A stretch of 22,672 bases of DNA from Blastocatellia bacterium (lineage in GTDB: Bacteria; Acidobacteriota; Blastocatellia; Pyrinomonadales; Pyrinomonadaceae): NCBI GenBank assembly GCA_003488005.1, contig DNND01000060.1, positions 1-22,672 of the forward strand, given 5' to 3'. The notes under the pieces were generated by a model. It made no database searches and had not been told where the DNA came from. It worked only from the letters and a program-made list of their open reading frames with translations. Each line of letters begins with the position of its first letter. The first letter of the stretch is position 1. Shown here in pieces: positions 7,626 through 14,205 of this stretch. The translations under genes were made by a program, and so were the position numbers.

Positions 7626-7644
7626 CGCAAACCACCAGTTTGCG
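7626..7644 (+). promoter_or_regulatory. small hairpin in the leader of the dehydrogenase gene
   Basis: A 7-bp perfect stem (CGCAAAC with GTTTGCG) with a 5-nt loop ends 8 nt before the AAGGAG ribosome binding site at 7653-7658. It could be an operator half-site pair or an mRNA structure. No function can be assigned. Confidence 0.35.
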
Positions 7645-7669
7645 TTACAAAAAAGGAGATTGCGAAGCG

Positions 7670-8560
7670 ATGGAAATCAGGAAAGTGGGAGTATTGGGTT
7701 GCGGCTTGATGGGTTCCGGAATTGCGCAGACTGCCGCCAGCGCTGGATTTGAAACAATCGTGCGCGAAGTTTCTGACGATCTAATCAACAAAGGGTTTAC
7801 CGGGATCGAAAAGTCGCTGGCTAAGTTTGCTGAAAAAGGCGCGATCACAGCCGAGCAACAAAAGGCGACGCGAGATCGCTTGTCGGGCACTACTTCGTTC
7901 GACGACCTGGCTGACTGTGACATCATCATCGAAGCGATCATCGAAAACATCGAACTGAAAAGAACGACGTACGCGCAGCTCGACGCCATTTGTAAACCGG
8001 AAACAATTTTCGCGTCGAACACGTCGTCAATCTCCATTACGGAAATGATGACCGCGACTTCGCCCGAGCGCCAAAAGCGTTTTGTCGGGCTGCATTTCTT
8101 TAATCCCGTGCCGCTGATGAAATTGGTTGAAGTGGTGCGCACGATTCTGACGGACGAGCAGATTTACGAACAGGCGATCGAGTTTGGCAAAAAGCTCGGC
8201 AAGGTTCCGGTGCGCGCCGGCGACCGGACAGGCTTCATCGTCAATCGCCTGCTGGTTCCGTACATGCTCGATGCCATTCGCGCGCTGGAAGAAGGCGTGG
8301 GCTCGATCGTCGACATCGACACTTCAATGAAACTCGGCTTGGGTTACCCGATGGGGCCGTTCACCTTGGGCGACTTCGTTGGCCTCGACACGACCTACTA
8401 CATCGCTGAGATCATGTTCAATGAATTTCGCGAGAAGCGCTTTGCGCCGCCGCCGCTATTGAAACGTATGGTGATGGCGGGTTTGTATGGACGTAAATCC
8501 GGCCGCGGCTTTTATGACTACGCGGATCCGAAAAATCCTGTTCCCATGAAATTGGTTTAA
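7670..8560 (+). CDS. 3-hydroxyacyl-CoA (3-hydroxybutyryl-CoA) dehydrogenase
   Basis: This 296-residue cytoplasmic enzyme oxidises 3-hydroxyacyl-CoA to 3-oxoacyl-CoA with NAD, or runs in reverse in butyrate and PHB metabolism. The Rossmann motif VLGCGLMGSGIAQ is at residues 8-20. The catalytic histidine is His142 in LHFFNPVPLMKLVEVV, with Glu88 in the upstream IIEAI strand and Ser121 in the NTSSISITE segment. The C-terminal domain shows DRTGFIVNRLL and GLGYPMGPFTLGDFVGLD. The length matches the single-function family, not the FadB fusion. ATG at 7670 is chosen because AAGGAG lies 11 nt upstream; a longer frame to 7640 adds residues unlike the family. The enoyl-CoA hydratase follows on the same strand, so the two probably act in one pathway. 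Confidence 0.93.
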   Translation: MEIRKVGVLGCGLMGSGIAQTAASAGFETIVREVSDDLINKGFTGIEKSLAKFAEKGAITAEQQKATRDRLSGTTSFDDLADCDIIIEAIIENIELKRTTYAQLDAICKPETIFASNTSSISITEMMTATSPERQKRFVGLHFFNPVPLMKLVEVVRTILTDEQIYEQAIEFGKKLGKVPVRAGDRTGFIVNRLLVPYMLDAIRALEEGVGSIVDIDTSMKLGLGYPMGPFTLGDFVGLDTTYYIAEIMFNEFREKRFAPPPLLKRMVMAGLYGRKSGRGFYDYADPKNPVPMKLV

Positions 8561-8562
8561 GC

Positions 8563-8690
8563 GGTTCAAGTTACAGGTTTCAGGTTCAAGGACGTGCTGG
8601 TCTGTCTTGGAACTTTGTACTTCGAACTTTGTATTAGCCATTGTAATTGAAACTTTGAACTTGGAACCTTGAACTTGAAACCTGAAACTA
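8563..8690. repeat. heptamer-phased inverted repeat arrays
   Basis: Three arrays with a 7-nt period lie between the dehydrogenase and the hydratase. At 8563-8591 the units are of the form GTTACAG, GTTTCAG and GTTCAAG. At 8606-8633 they are CTTGGAA, CTTTGTA, CTTCGAA, CTTTGTA. At 8651-8690 they are AACTTTG, AACTTGG, AACCTTG, AACTTGA, AACCTGA and a part unit. The first and third are inverted copies: 8568-8591 pairs with 8667-8690 at 21 of 24 positions. The third array contains the start codon of the hydratase gene. Confidence 0.8.
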
Positions 8691-9457
8691 TCCAAGTTGA
8701 GCGCCGGAACTTAGTTGCGATAGTCACTCTGAACCGTCCGGAAAAACTCAATCCGCTGGCGCGCGAAACCATCGCTGCGCTTAGCGAGACCTTCAAAAGT
8801 TTTGAGAACGACGCCGAACTGCGCGCCGTGATTCTTACCGGTGCGGGCGACCGCGCATTCTCAGCCGGGACAGATTTAAGCGAACTGATCCACGTGCCTG
8901 CGAACGAGGCCAGGACCGTCGCCGATCTCGGTGGCCAATTATGCAACCAGATCGAACAGAGTCAGGTGCCGGTCATAGCTGCGATCAACGGCATTGCGGC
9001 GGGCGGCGGCTGCGAGTTGGCGCTCGCTTGTCATCTGCGCCTGGCGACGCCAAACGCGCGATTCAGTTTGCCTGAAACAAAACTGGGAATCATTCCCGGT
9101 TACGGCGGCAGCCAGCGCATGACACGCGAGTTGGGACGTGCGCGCACGCTTGAGTTGATTCTGACGGCGGGATCAATCAGCGCCGAAGACGCGTTGCGAT
9201 TCGGCTTAATCAATCGCGTGGTGGCCGCTTCCGAACTCTTATCGACAGCGGAAGAATTGGCGCGCGAGATTGCGCAACTCGCGCCACTCGCAATTCGCGC
9301 CTGTCTGGAAGCTGTGGTGGTCGGAACAGAGCTGCCACTGGCAGAAGGCCTGGCGCTGGAAGCGAAACTATTCGCAAGCTTGTTTGCCACCGAAGACATG
9401 CGCGAAGGGACACGCGCGTTCCTTGAGAAACGCAAACCAAAATTCAAGGGAAGGTGA
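8669..9457 (+). CDS. enoyl-CoA hydratase / isomerase (crotonase) family protein
   Basis: This 262-residue crotonase-fold enzyme very probably hydrates trans-2-enoyl-CoA to 3-hydroxyacyl-CoA. The oxyanion-hole segments are AFSAGTDLSEL (around residue 64) and INGIAAGGGCELALAC (around 107-121). Both catalytic glutamates of true hydratases are present: Glu116 in GGGCEL and Glu136 in FSLPETKLGIIPGYGGSQR. The product would feed the upstream dehydrogenase. The start is odd. The family-like sequence begins at ETIQVERR, and the only available initiators are TTG codons inside the heptamer array (8669 or 8675), so residues 1-7 are repeat-derived. No strong ribosome binding site is visible; a GGA at 8663-8665 is weak. 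The C-terminus KRKPKFKGR is typical. Confidence 0.9.
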   Translation: MNLKPETIQVERRNLVAIVTLNRPEKLNPLARETIAALSETFKSFENDAELRAVILTGAGDRAFSAGTDLSELIHVPANEARTVADLGGQLCNQIEQSQVPVIAAINGIAAGGGCELALACHLRLATPNARFSLPETKLGIIPGYGGSQRMTRELGRARTLELILTAGSISAEDALRFGLINRVVAASELLSTAEELAREIAQLAPLAIRACLEAVVVGTELPLAEGLALEAKLFASLFATEDMREGTRAFLEKRKPKFKGR

Positions 9458-9523
9458 GTCGGTGGACTTCAGCGAGAAGCATCTATAAAACGAACCTGAG
9501 TAATCGCTTTTGTTTGGCAATCT

Positions 9524-9757
9524 TCAGTTGTCTACACGCTCAAGTAGACCAACAAGTGGATTTCCAGATGCGGATGGAACTTCGGACAGACGGGTGAGTT
9601 CTTTGTTGTATTTGGAAAGAATTTGCCACACGCGCTCTTCTGGCAGGCCGGTTTGACGCGCAATTCCACCCACAGTTCGCCACGTTTGTTGTGGTCCGTC
9701 CAAAGCCATAAAGACTTTGATTTCATTAGGATCTTTAATAACTTCTTTCCAAGTCAT
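9524..9757 (-). CDS. small winged-helix-like protein
   Basis: This 77-residue protein contains a probable winged helix-turn-helix: IKVFMALDGPQQTWRTVGGI, then ARQTGLPEERVWQILSKY as the recognition-helix region, then a wing around LTRLSEVPSASGNPLVGLLERV. It is not a full transcription factor with a separate effector domain. Its ATG overlaps the stop of the upstream membrane-protein gene by four bases (9754-9757, ATGA), so the two are probably translated together. A plausible role is a DNA- or protein-binding partner of the membrane protein. I do not recognise a named family, and the HTH call rests on pattern only. Confidence 0.65.
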   Translation of the reverse strand: MTWKEVIKDPNEIKVFMALDGPQQTWRTVGGIARQTGLPEERVWQILSKYNKELTRLSEVPSASGNPLVGLLERVDN

Positions 9758-10119
9758 GGGCTAATATAGTCTCTTTCATCCACCTTCAAGGATTCCGCCT
9801 TCACCCGTTCAAAGATAATGTCTTCAATCTGGTCACGCAAGGCGGATGGCTCGATTTGCGGCGCAGAGTGTTCCTCTTTTCCATAAAGCAAATTCTTGGG
9901 CTTCCACGCAGTTAGTATCGTTACGATAATCACTACAGCACCAAACACGCCTATCATACAAAGAAAGCCAAGCCACTCATATTCTTGTTCGAACTTTGCC
10001 GCAGTCAGCACAATGCCAAGCGTGGATTCAATAATCAAGAGTGCCAAAACGTAAAAACCCAAAGGGGTTTGAATTTGCTGAAGGGTTTTGGCGTGGGACC
10101 TCCTACCCGTTCTTGCCAT
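9754..10119 (-). CDS. two-TM membrane protein of unknown function
   Basis: This 121-residue protein has a basic N-terminus (RTGRRSHAK) and two membrane helices at about residues 18-41 (LGFYVLALLIIESTLGIVL) and 49-72 (LGFLCMIGVFGAVVIIVTIL), joined by a short acidic loop. A cytoplasmic tail of about 48 residues follows and is likely helical (ALRDQIEDIIFERVKAESL). Both ends are predicted inside. It is the first gene of a two-gene unit with the winged-helix-like protein. I do not recognise the family; a membrane sensor or anchor for its partner is a guess from context. Confidence 0.6.
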   Translation of the reverse strand: MARTGRRSHAKTLQQIQTPLGFYVLALLIIESTLGIVLTAAKFEQEYEWLGFLCMIGVFGAVVIIVTILTAWKPKNLLYGKEEHSAPQIEPSALRDQIEDIIFERVKAESLKVDERDYISP

Positions 10120-10230
10120 GACGGCATTTCACTCTTGGGATATCGCAAAGTCAAGGAACTGTCTCAATCACCGTGGATGGCACAGTAGCAAAAAGACTTG
10201 CATCGAAGAGATGCTTCAAAGATCACTAGC

Positions 10231-10259
10231 TTGCCGCTCTCAAATCCATAACCTATACT
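10231..10259 (+). promoter_or_regulatory. sigma70-type promoter upstream of ribH
   Basis: TTGCCG (10231-10236), a 17-nt spacer and TATACT (10254-10259) match a sigma70-type promoter well. Predicted transcription start is near 10266, giving a leader of about 36 nt, too short for an FMN riboswitch. Confidence 0.6.
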
Positions 10260-10301
10260 CAAAATGACTTTTCATTCGCTTGAAAATGGAGCGGTTCAAT
10301 C

Positions 10302-10787
10302 TTGCATCCTGTAGTTCACGAGGGACAGCTCAACGGTAAGGGATTTCGTTTTGCGATTGTAGCCAGTCGCTGGAACGACTTCATAAGTTCGCGTTTGGTT
10401 GACGGCGCGGTCGATGCATTTGAAGGTTTAGGAGTTGCGCAGCAGGATGTTGAAATCTACAAAGTTCCCGGCGCTTTCGAAATTCCATTGCTGGCCCAGA
10501 CCCTTGCTGCTTCAGGAAAGTTTGCGGCGATCGTTTGTGCCGGTACAATTATTCGCGGGCAGACTCCGCACTTTGAATACATCTCCGGCGAGGTGGCGCG
10601 CGGCATCGGCCAGGCTGCTTTGCAAACCGGCGTCCCGGTAGTTTTTGGAGTCATAACCGCCGACAACAAGGATCAGGCGATCAGTCGTGCGAGTGTCAAG
10701 CAGGGTAACAAGGGTTTTGAAGCCGCCACGACGGCGGTGGAATTAGCAAATCTGTACAAGACGGTGAAGAGTAAAAGTGAAGAGTGA
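10302..10787 (+). CDS. ribH: 6,7-dimethyl-8-ribityllumazine synthase
   Basis: RibH condenses 5-amino-6-ribitylamino-uracil with 3,4-dihydroxy-2-butanone 4-phosphate, the penultimate step of riboflavin synthesis, and usually forms pentamers or icosahedral shells. Visible motifs are FAIVASRWNDFISSRLVDGA, KVPGAFEIPLLAQ, CAGTIIRGQTPHFEYISGEVARG with the catalytic His90, and NKGFEAATTAVELANL. The start is TTG at 10302, supported by GGAG at 10288-10291; the first family-like residues begin right after it. The C-terminal residues SKSEE and the stop codon are coded by a heptamer array and extend past the usual end of the family. nusB follows on the same strand, a common pairing. The promoter at 10231-10259 probably drives both. 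Confidence 0.94.
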   Translation: MHPVVHEGQLNGKGFRFAIVASRWNDFISSRLVDGAVDAFEGLGVAQQDVEIYKVPGAFEIPLLAQTLAASGKFAAIVCAGTIIRGQTPHFEYISGEVARGIGQAALQTGVPVVFGVITADNKDQAISRASVKQGNKGFEAATTAVELANLYKTVKSKSEE

Positions 10788-10847
10788 AAAGTAAGGCGTA
10801 AAGACCGGCGCTATCTTTGAACTAATCACTTTTCACTTTTCACTTTT
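10770..10847. repeat. heptamer-phased inverted repeat overlapping the ribH stop
   Basis: Heptamers AAAAGTG, AAGAGTG, AAAAGTA (10773-10793) are followed 33 nt later by three perfect CACTTTT heptamers (10827-10847). Segment 10773-10792 is the inverted copy of 10828-10847 with one mismatch in 20. The ribH stop codon (10785-10787) lies in the left arm. The pair could fold into a stem after ribH and affect read-through to nusB. Confidence 0.8.
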
Positions 10848-10871
10848 GAACTTTTTACTGGTGTTTGTTTT

Positions 10872-11384
10872 ATGGGTTCGCGACGTAAGGCGCGTGAATG
10901 CGCCTTGCAAATGCTCTTTGCGGCTGACATAGCCGAAGCCAACGCTGCTGAAGTGCTGCGCACTTACTGGGCGGAGCTGGGCGAAGCCGACACGGAAGAC
11001 GCAACGCGTGTTTTTGCGACTCGTCTTGCGGCTGGCACGCTTGCAAATCTGGACGCGCTCGATGAGCGCATCCGATCGCGAGCGGAACACTGGCGCATTC
11101 CGCGCATGGCGATTGTCGATCGTAATATTCTGCGTCTCGCGGTTTATGAATTTCTGTATGAACCGACGCCGCGCACTGTTGCAATCAATGAAGCACTCGA
11201 AATTGCCCGCCGCTTTTCAACCTACGAAGCTACCCAGTTCATCAACGGCATCCTCGACGCCATAAAGCGCGATCTGGACGAGCAGCAACCTCAGCAACAT
11301 ATCGACACGACCGAGATTGAGTCCGAGTCTGAAACGGAGACTGAATCCGAAGAACCGCCGGACGAACATTCAGCTTCTGCCTAA
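10872..11384 (+). CDS. nusB: transcription antitermination factor NusB
   Basis: NusB binds boxA RNA together with NusE (S10) and supports antitermination on rRNA operons. The protein is 170 residues. It opens with the diagnostic GSRRKARECALQMLFAADIAE and ends its core with NRILRLAVYEFLYE-like sequence (IVDRNILRLAVYEFLYEP), then AINEALEIARRFS and FINGILDAIKRDL, all standard. An acidic tail of about 30 residues rich in Thr-Glu-Ser-Glu follows and is not part of the fold. The ATG has no strong ribosome binding site, and the gene begins 25 nt after the repeat that follows ribH, so coupling to ribH is likely but modest. The assignment is firm. Confidence 0.93.
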   Translation: MGSRRKARECALQMLFAADIAEANAAEVLRTYWAELGEADTEDATRVFATRLAAGTLANLDALDERIRSRAEHWRIPRMAIVDRNILRLAVYEFLYEPTPRTVAINEALEIARRFSTYEATQFINGILDAIKRDLDEQQPQQHIDTTEIESESETETESEEPPDEHSASA

Positions 11385-11411
11385 CGATTCCACTTTTCGC
11401 GCCCGCGCCTT

Positions 11412-11440
11412 CCATTTACCATTTACGCTTCACCATTTAC
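11412..11440. repeat. heptamer array before cheA
   Basis: CCATTTA, CCATTTA, CGCTTCA, CCATTTA and a final C are set in 7-nt phase at 11412-11440, ending 9 nt before the cheA start. No inverted partner is seen nearby. Confidence 0.6.
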
Positions 11441-11449
11441 TATCTCTTT

Positions 11450-13438
11450 GTGGACCAACACCGCGGCGAATTCTTAATAGAGATTGAGGAGTTGATTGAG
11501 AAGGTTTTTGCCGACCTTGATCAGCTTCGCGAGCATTCTGCCAACCAAAACAGCCGCCGCCAATCAATCGATCAACTTTTCCGGCACGTTCACAGCATCA
11601 AAGGTCTATCTGCGGCGATAGGCCTGGAAGCTGTCGGCCATATCGCTCATGAGTTGGAAACGCTGCTCGACGCCGTCCGGCTCGGTCGGGTCGCGGTTGA
11701 CGAACGAGTGTTGCAGACCTCTGAAAGTGCCGTGGACGCGCTGGCCGAAAGTCTGAGCCTCGCGGCAAGCGGCATAGTCGAGCCGTCACGCCGCGCGCTG
11801 TTCGATCAACTTCAAACTGCTGCCCGGCGCCGCGAATCGAGTGGCGCTATAGACTCGCTTCTGGAAAGCATTCCGTCCGAAATTTGGCAGTCACTAGGCG
11901 AAGACGAGAAGCAGCGACTAATGCGCATTGGCGAAGAAGGCACGCCCCTTTTTGTAGTAGTTGCGAGTTTTGAAATTGCGAGCTTTGACGAAGAGTTTTT
12001 CCGGCTAAGAGAAGCGCTTGCGCAAACCGGAGAAGTCATTGCGACTTCGCCAACCGTCGATCCGCAGTATTCAGATCGCGTCAACTTCCGCATTCTTTAC
12101 GCGAGCTCGGCAAGTCCCGCTGAACTACAAAACTGCATCTCGGGATGCGCTGGAGAGATTACCAAGGTCGAGCGCGGCGAAGCTTCTGAGTCACTGTCAG
12201 GCCAACAGCAACCCATCACGCGGGCGGCCAGCGCGGGTACTGCTTCAGCGCTCGCGAATTTTGTGCGCACCGACCTGGTAAAGCTTGATCATCTTATTTC
12301 CTCAACCCACGAACTGTTTCGCGCCACCGCAAACGCCTTAGGGATAGCTGCTGCGCAAAAACAGACTAGCAAGAACACGCGCGAACAACTTCAGTCCCTG
12401 AACGCAACTATCCGCGCGTCGTTTATGGAACTTGAAAATGAACTGATCAACCTGCGCATGGTTTCGCTCGGTCCAACTTTGCAACAGGCCATGCGCAGCG
12501 GCCGAACGGCGGCAAGAGCAACTGGAAAAGAAATCGACTTTGAAGTCGCTGGAAAGGATTTGCGGGTGGACAAGGTGCTTGCCGATGCGCTGGCGGATCC
12601 GCTCATTCACTTAATCCGCAATGCGGTTGATCATGGGATCGAGTCGGCGGATGAACGAGTGCGACTCGGCAAGGAAAGGCGCGGAAAGATTCGCCTCGAA
12701 GCAATTAGCGAAGGCGCGCAGTCACGCGTTCGCATTAGCGACGATGGTCGCGGCATCGATCCGACCGTGATTTCAGCAGCGGCTGCTCGGCTGGGAATCG
12801 TAACAGAACCTGCTGAACTCGACTTCGAACGCAGCGTACGACTCATCTTTCGGGCCGGCTTCTCCACGCTTGCGTCGGCCAGCGAGGTGTCGGGACGCGG
12901 CGTGGGCCTTGACGTCGTTGAAACATCCGTAGAACAAGTGGGCGGCGAGTTAAGAGTGTCAAGCACGCCGGGTGCGGGCACGACTTTTGAAATTCGCCTG
13001 CCGGTGACCTTTGGATTGCTCGCGGCGACCGTGCTGCTTGCAAACGGCAATCGTTACTGCATTCCGGCAAACCAGATCGTGGACATCAGTGACGCAGTTC
13101 GCGAAAGGAAGCGGGCAAAGAAAGCGCAAACTCCGCGCGACGACGAGCCGGTGAATTTAGGTGAACTGCTAGGGCAATCTTCCGCGTCGAAGCCTTCGAG
13201 AAAAAGTGCGAAGCAAGTTACTTGTCAGCTTTCCGAATCGCAGCAGCACGCGAACGGAGACTCAAGGAAAAACCTGCGACTCATCGTTGATGAGGTTGAA
13301 GGGACCGAAGAAGTATTAGTGCGGAGTCTCGGCCGACACAGCGGGCGCTGGTACGGCGTAGCCGGCGCTACTGAACTGCGCGATGGAACCGTTGCGCTAG
13401 TGCTGGATCTTCCCCGATTGCTTACTGGCGTGCAGTAA
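11450..13438 (+). CDS. cheA: CheA-type chemotaxis histidine kinase
   Basis: This 662-residue cytoplasmic kinase autophosphorylates and passes phosphate to response regulators. It starts with an HPt (P1) domain whose phospho-acceptor is His48 in FRHVHSIKGLSAAIG. A divergent P2-like region (about 155-235) and a dimerisation helix pair (about 270-345) follow. The ATPase domain has an N box HLIRNAVDHGIE near 386, G1 DDGRGID near 431 and G2 GRGVGLD near 482. The C-terminal CheW-like P5 domain (from about 515) is interrupted by a Lys- and Ser-rich insert at about 551-608. GTG is the start, with no clear ribosome binding site, just after a heptamer array. No receptor, CheR, CheB or CheY is adjacent; the CheW-like protein at the window start could be a partner. 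Confidence 0.9.
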   Translation: MDQHRGEFLIEIEELIEKVFADLDQLREHSANQNSRRQSIDQLFRHVHSIKGLSAAIGLEAVGHIAHELETLLDAVRLGRVAVDERVLQTSESAVDALAESLSLAASGIVEPSRRALFDQLQTAARRRESSGAIDSLLESIPSEIWQSLGEDEKQRLMRIGEEGTPLFVVVASFEIASFDEEFFRLREALAQTGEVIATSPTVDPQYSDRVNFRILYASSASPAELQNCISGCAGEITKVERGEASESLSGQQQPITRAASAGTASALANFVRTDLVKLDHLISSTHELFRATANALGIAAAQKQTSKNTREQLQSLNATIRASFMELENELINLRMVSLGPTLQQAMRSGRTAARATGKEIDFEVAGKDLRVDKVLADALADPLIHLIRNAVDHGIESADERVRLGKERRGKIRLEAISEGAQSRVRISDDGRGIDPTVISAAAARLGIVTEPAELDFERSVRLIFRAGFSTLASASEVSGRGVGLDVVETSVEQVGGELRVSSTPGAGTTFEIRLPVTFGLLAATVLLANGNRYCIPANQIVDISDAVRERKRAKKAQTPRDDEPVNLGELLGQSSASKPSRKSAKQVTCQLSESQQHANGDSRKNLRLIVDEVEGTEEVLVRSLGRHSGRWYGVAGATELRDGTVALVLDLPRLLTGVQ

Positions 13439-13471
13439 GATTACTGATGAATTATGCAGCAGTGCTGAAGC

Positions 13472-13780
13472 TTACGCTTGTCGTCGCAATGCAGTCTTTT
13501 TCGGATGGGATTGCTTGGCAGACTTACGCACTAGTTTCGTTTCATGCCGCAAACGTTCTTCGACCCACCTTTTCACCATCGTCTTATATTCTGGTTCGCC
13601 TTCATTCTCTGCTACCGTCTTTAACGTCTCAACCAGGGGGCTCGGCAGATGGATCGCGTCCGGCCTATGTGCTTTGGCCTCAGTCATGAGTTTGTCAAAT
13701 ACTTCAGGCTTGGTGCGGTGGTATTTTAGCTCCGCTGTTTCTTGCTCTCGCTTCGAGAGTTTTGCAAATTCCTTTTTCAT
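13472..13780 (-). CDS. BrnA/CopG-like antitoxin of a BrnT-like toxin
   Basis: This 102-residue basic protein follows the BrnT-like toxin. Its core HLPSPLVETLKTVAENEGEPEYKTMVKRWVEERLRHE resembles the ribbon-helix-helix part of BrnA/CopG-type antitoxins, where the pattern of a residue pair before a tightly charged helix is common. The start ATG at 13780 overlaps the toxin stop (13777-13779) as ATGA, so this start is preferred over the in-frame one at 13813. The order toxin first, antitoxin second is the usual BrnTA order. The Lys/Arg-rich tail (KSAKQSHPKKTALRRQA) is longer than in most. It probably binds DNA as an autorepressor, by family analogy. It converges with cheA, 33 nt away. Confidence 0.7.
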   Translation of the reverse strand: MKKEFAKLSKREQETAELKYHRTKPEVFDKLMTEAKAHRPDAIHLPSPLVETLKTVAENEGEPEYKTMVKRWVEERLRHETKLVRKSAKQSHPKKTALRRQA

Positions 13781-14064
13781 TTCTTTTTCTTCTTTCCTGA
13801 TTTGAGCTCCCACCCGGTAAAGATTCGGGCCAGCCCATGGCCTTTGTCTTGAAAAACTAGTCGCAAAGTGCGGCCCCGGTCAGTCTTTCCGTCCATCACA
13901 AATACATCATCAAACCGGCTCTCATCTCGGGCAAAGAAATAATCCCGGAAAAAACACTCTTCGGCTTCCTCGGGTTCGATCAGATGATCTCGCAAATGTT
14001 GGACATTACCGTTCTTCTTGTTTTCGGAATCCCATTCAAACCTAAGCCAACGGGTTTTCGACAT
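13777..14064 (-). CDS. BrnT-like (DUF497) toxin
   Basis: This 95-residue protein is similar to BrnT ribonuclease toxins, which have a RelE-like fold. It opens with FEWDSENKKNGNVQHLRDH and has the EAEECFFRD segment, the pattern of DUF497 (FEWD then KHG...EAEEVF). The centre reads DGKTDRGRTLRLVF. The C-terminus (RIFTGWELKSGKKKKK) is divergent from the usual RIISARxAxxxER, so catalytic capacity is uncertain. GGAG six bases before ATG at 14064 sets the start; that GGAG overlaps the stop codon of the preceding toxin fragment (TAGGAG). It is the third gene of a four-gene minus-strand operon. Confidence 0.75.
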   Translation of the reverse strand: MSKTRWLRFEWDSENKKNGNVQHLRDHLIEPEEAEECFFRDYFFARDESRFDDVFVMDGKTDRGRTLRLVFQDKGHGLARIFTGWELKSGKKKKK

Positions 14065-14073
14065 CAACTGCTC

Positions 14074-14205
14074 CTAACGGTGAGCTTCGTAAGAGAAGTA
14101 TAACTCTGTCCCTTCCACACCCAATTCATTTTCGGCTCTCTTATCCGTCACCGCCCATTCGTTGTACTGCTCGAAAGCCATTTGGTGAAAGGCGACGACT
14201 CTCAT
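14074..14205 (-). pseudogene. truncated YoeB/Txe-like toxin (43 residues)
   Basis: A short frame of 43 codons starts with ATG at 14205-14203, overlapping the stop of the preceding antitoxin as ATGA, and ends with TAG at 14076-14074. Its first 22 residues, MRVVAFHQMAFEQYNEWAVTDK plus Arg, follow the YoeB/Txe N-terminus (A-W/F-E-D/Q-Y-x-x-W-x-x-T-D-K-R). After that the protein departs from the family (AENELGVEGTELYFSYEAHR) and lacks the catalytic C-terminal half of YoeB (Glu46, Arg65 and His83 in E. coli numbering). It is most likely a degraded toxin left beside its antitoxin. Alternatively it is a short peptide kept for a new role or for translational coupling. Confidence 0.6.

Noticed and set aside
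8563..8690. CRISPR array
   Set aside because: Units are 7 nt, directly abutting and degenerate; there are no spacers of constant length and no cas genes.
10260..10301. FMN riboswitch upstream of ribH
   Set aside because: The leader between the promoter and the start is about 36 nt, too short for the RFN element, and none of its conserved blocks is seen.
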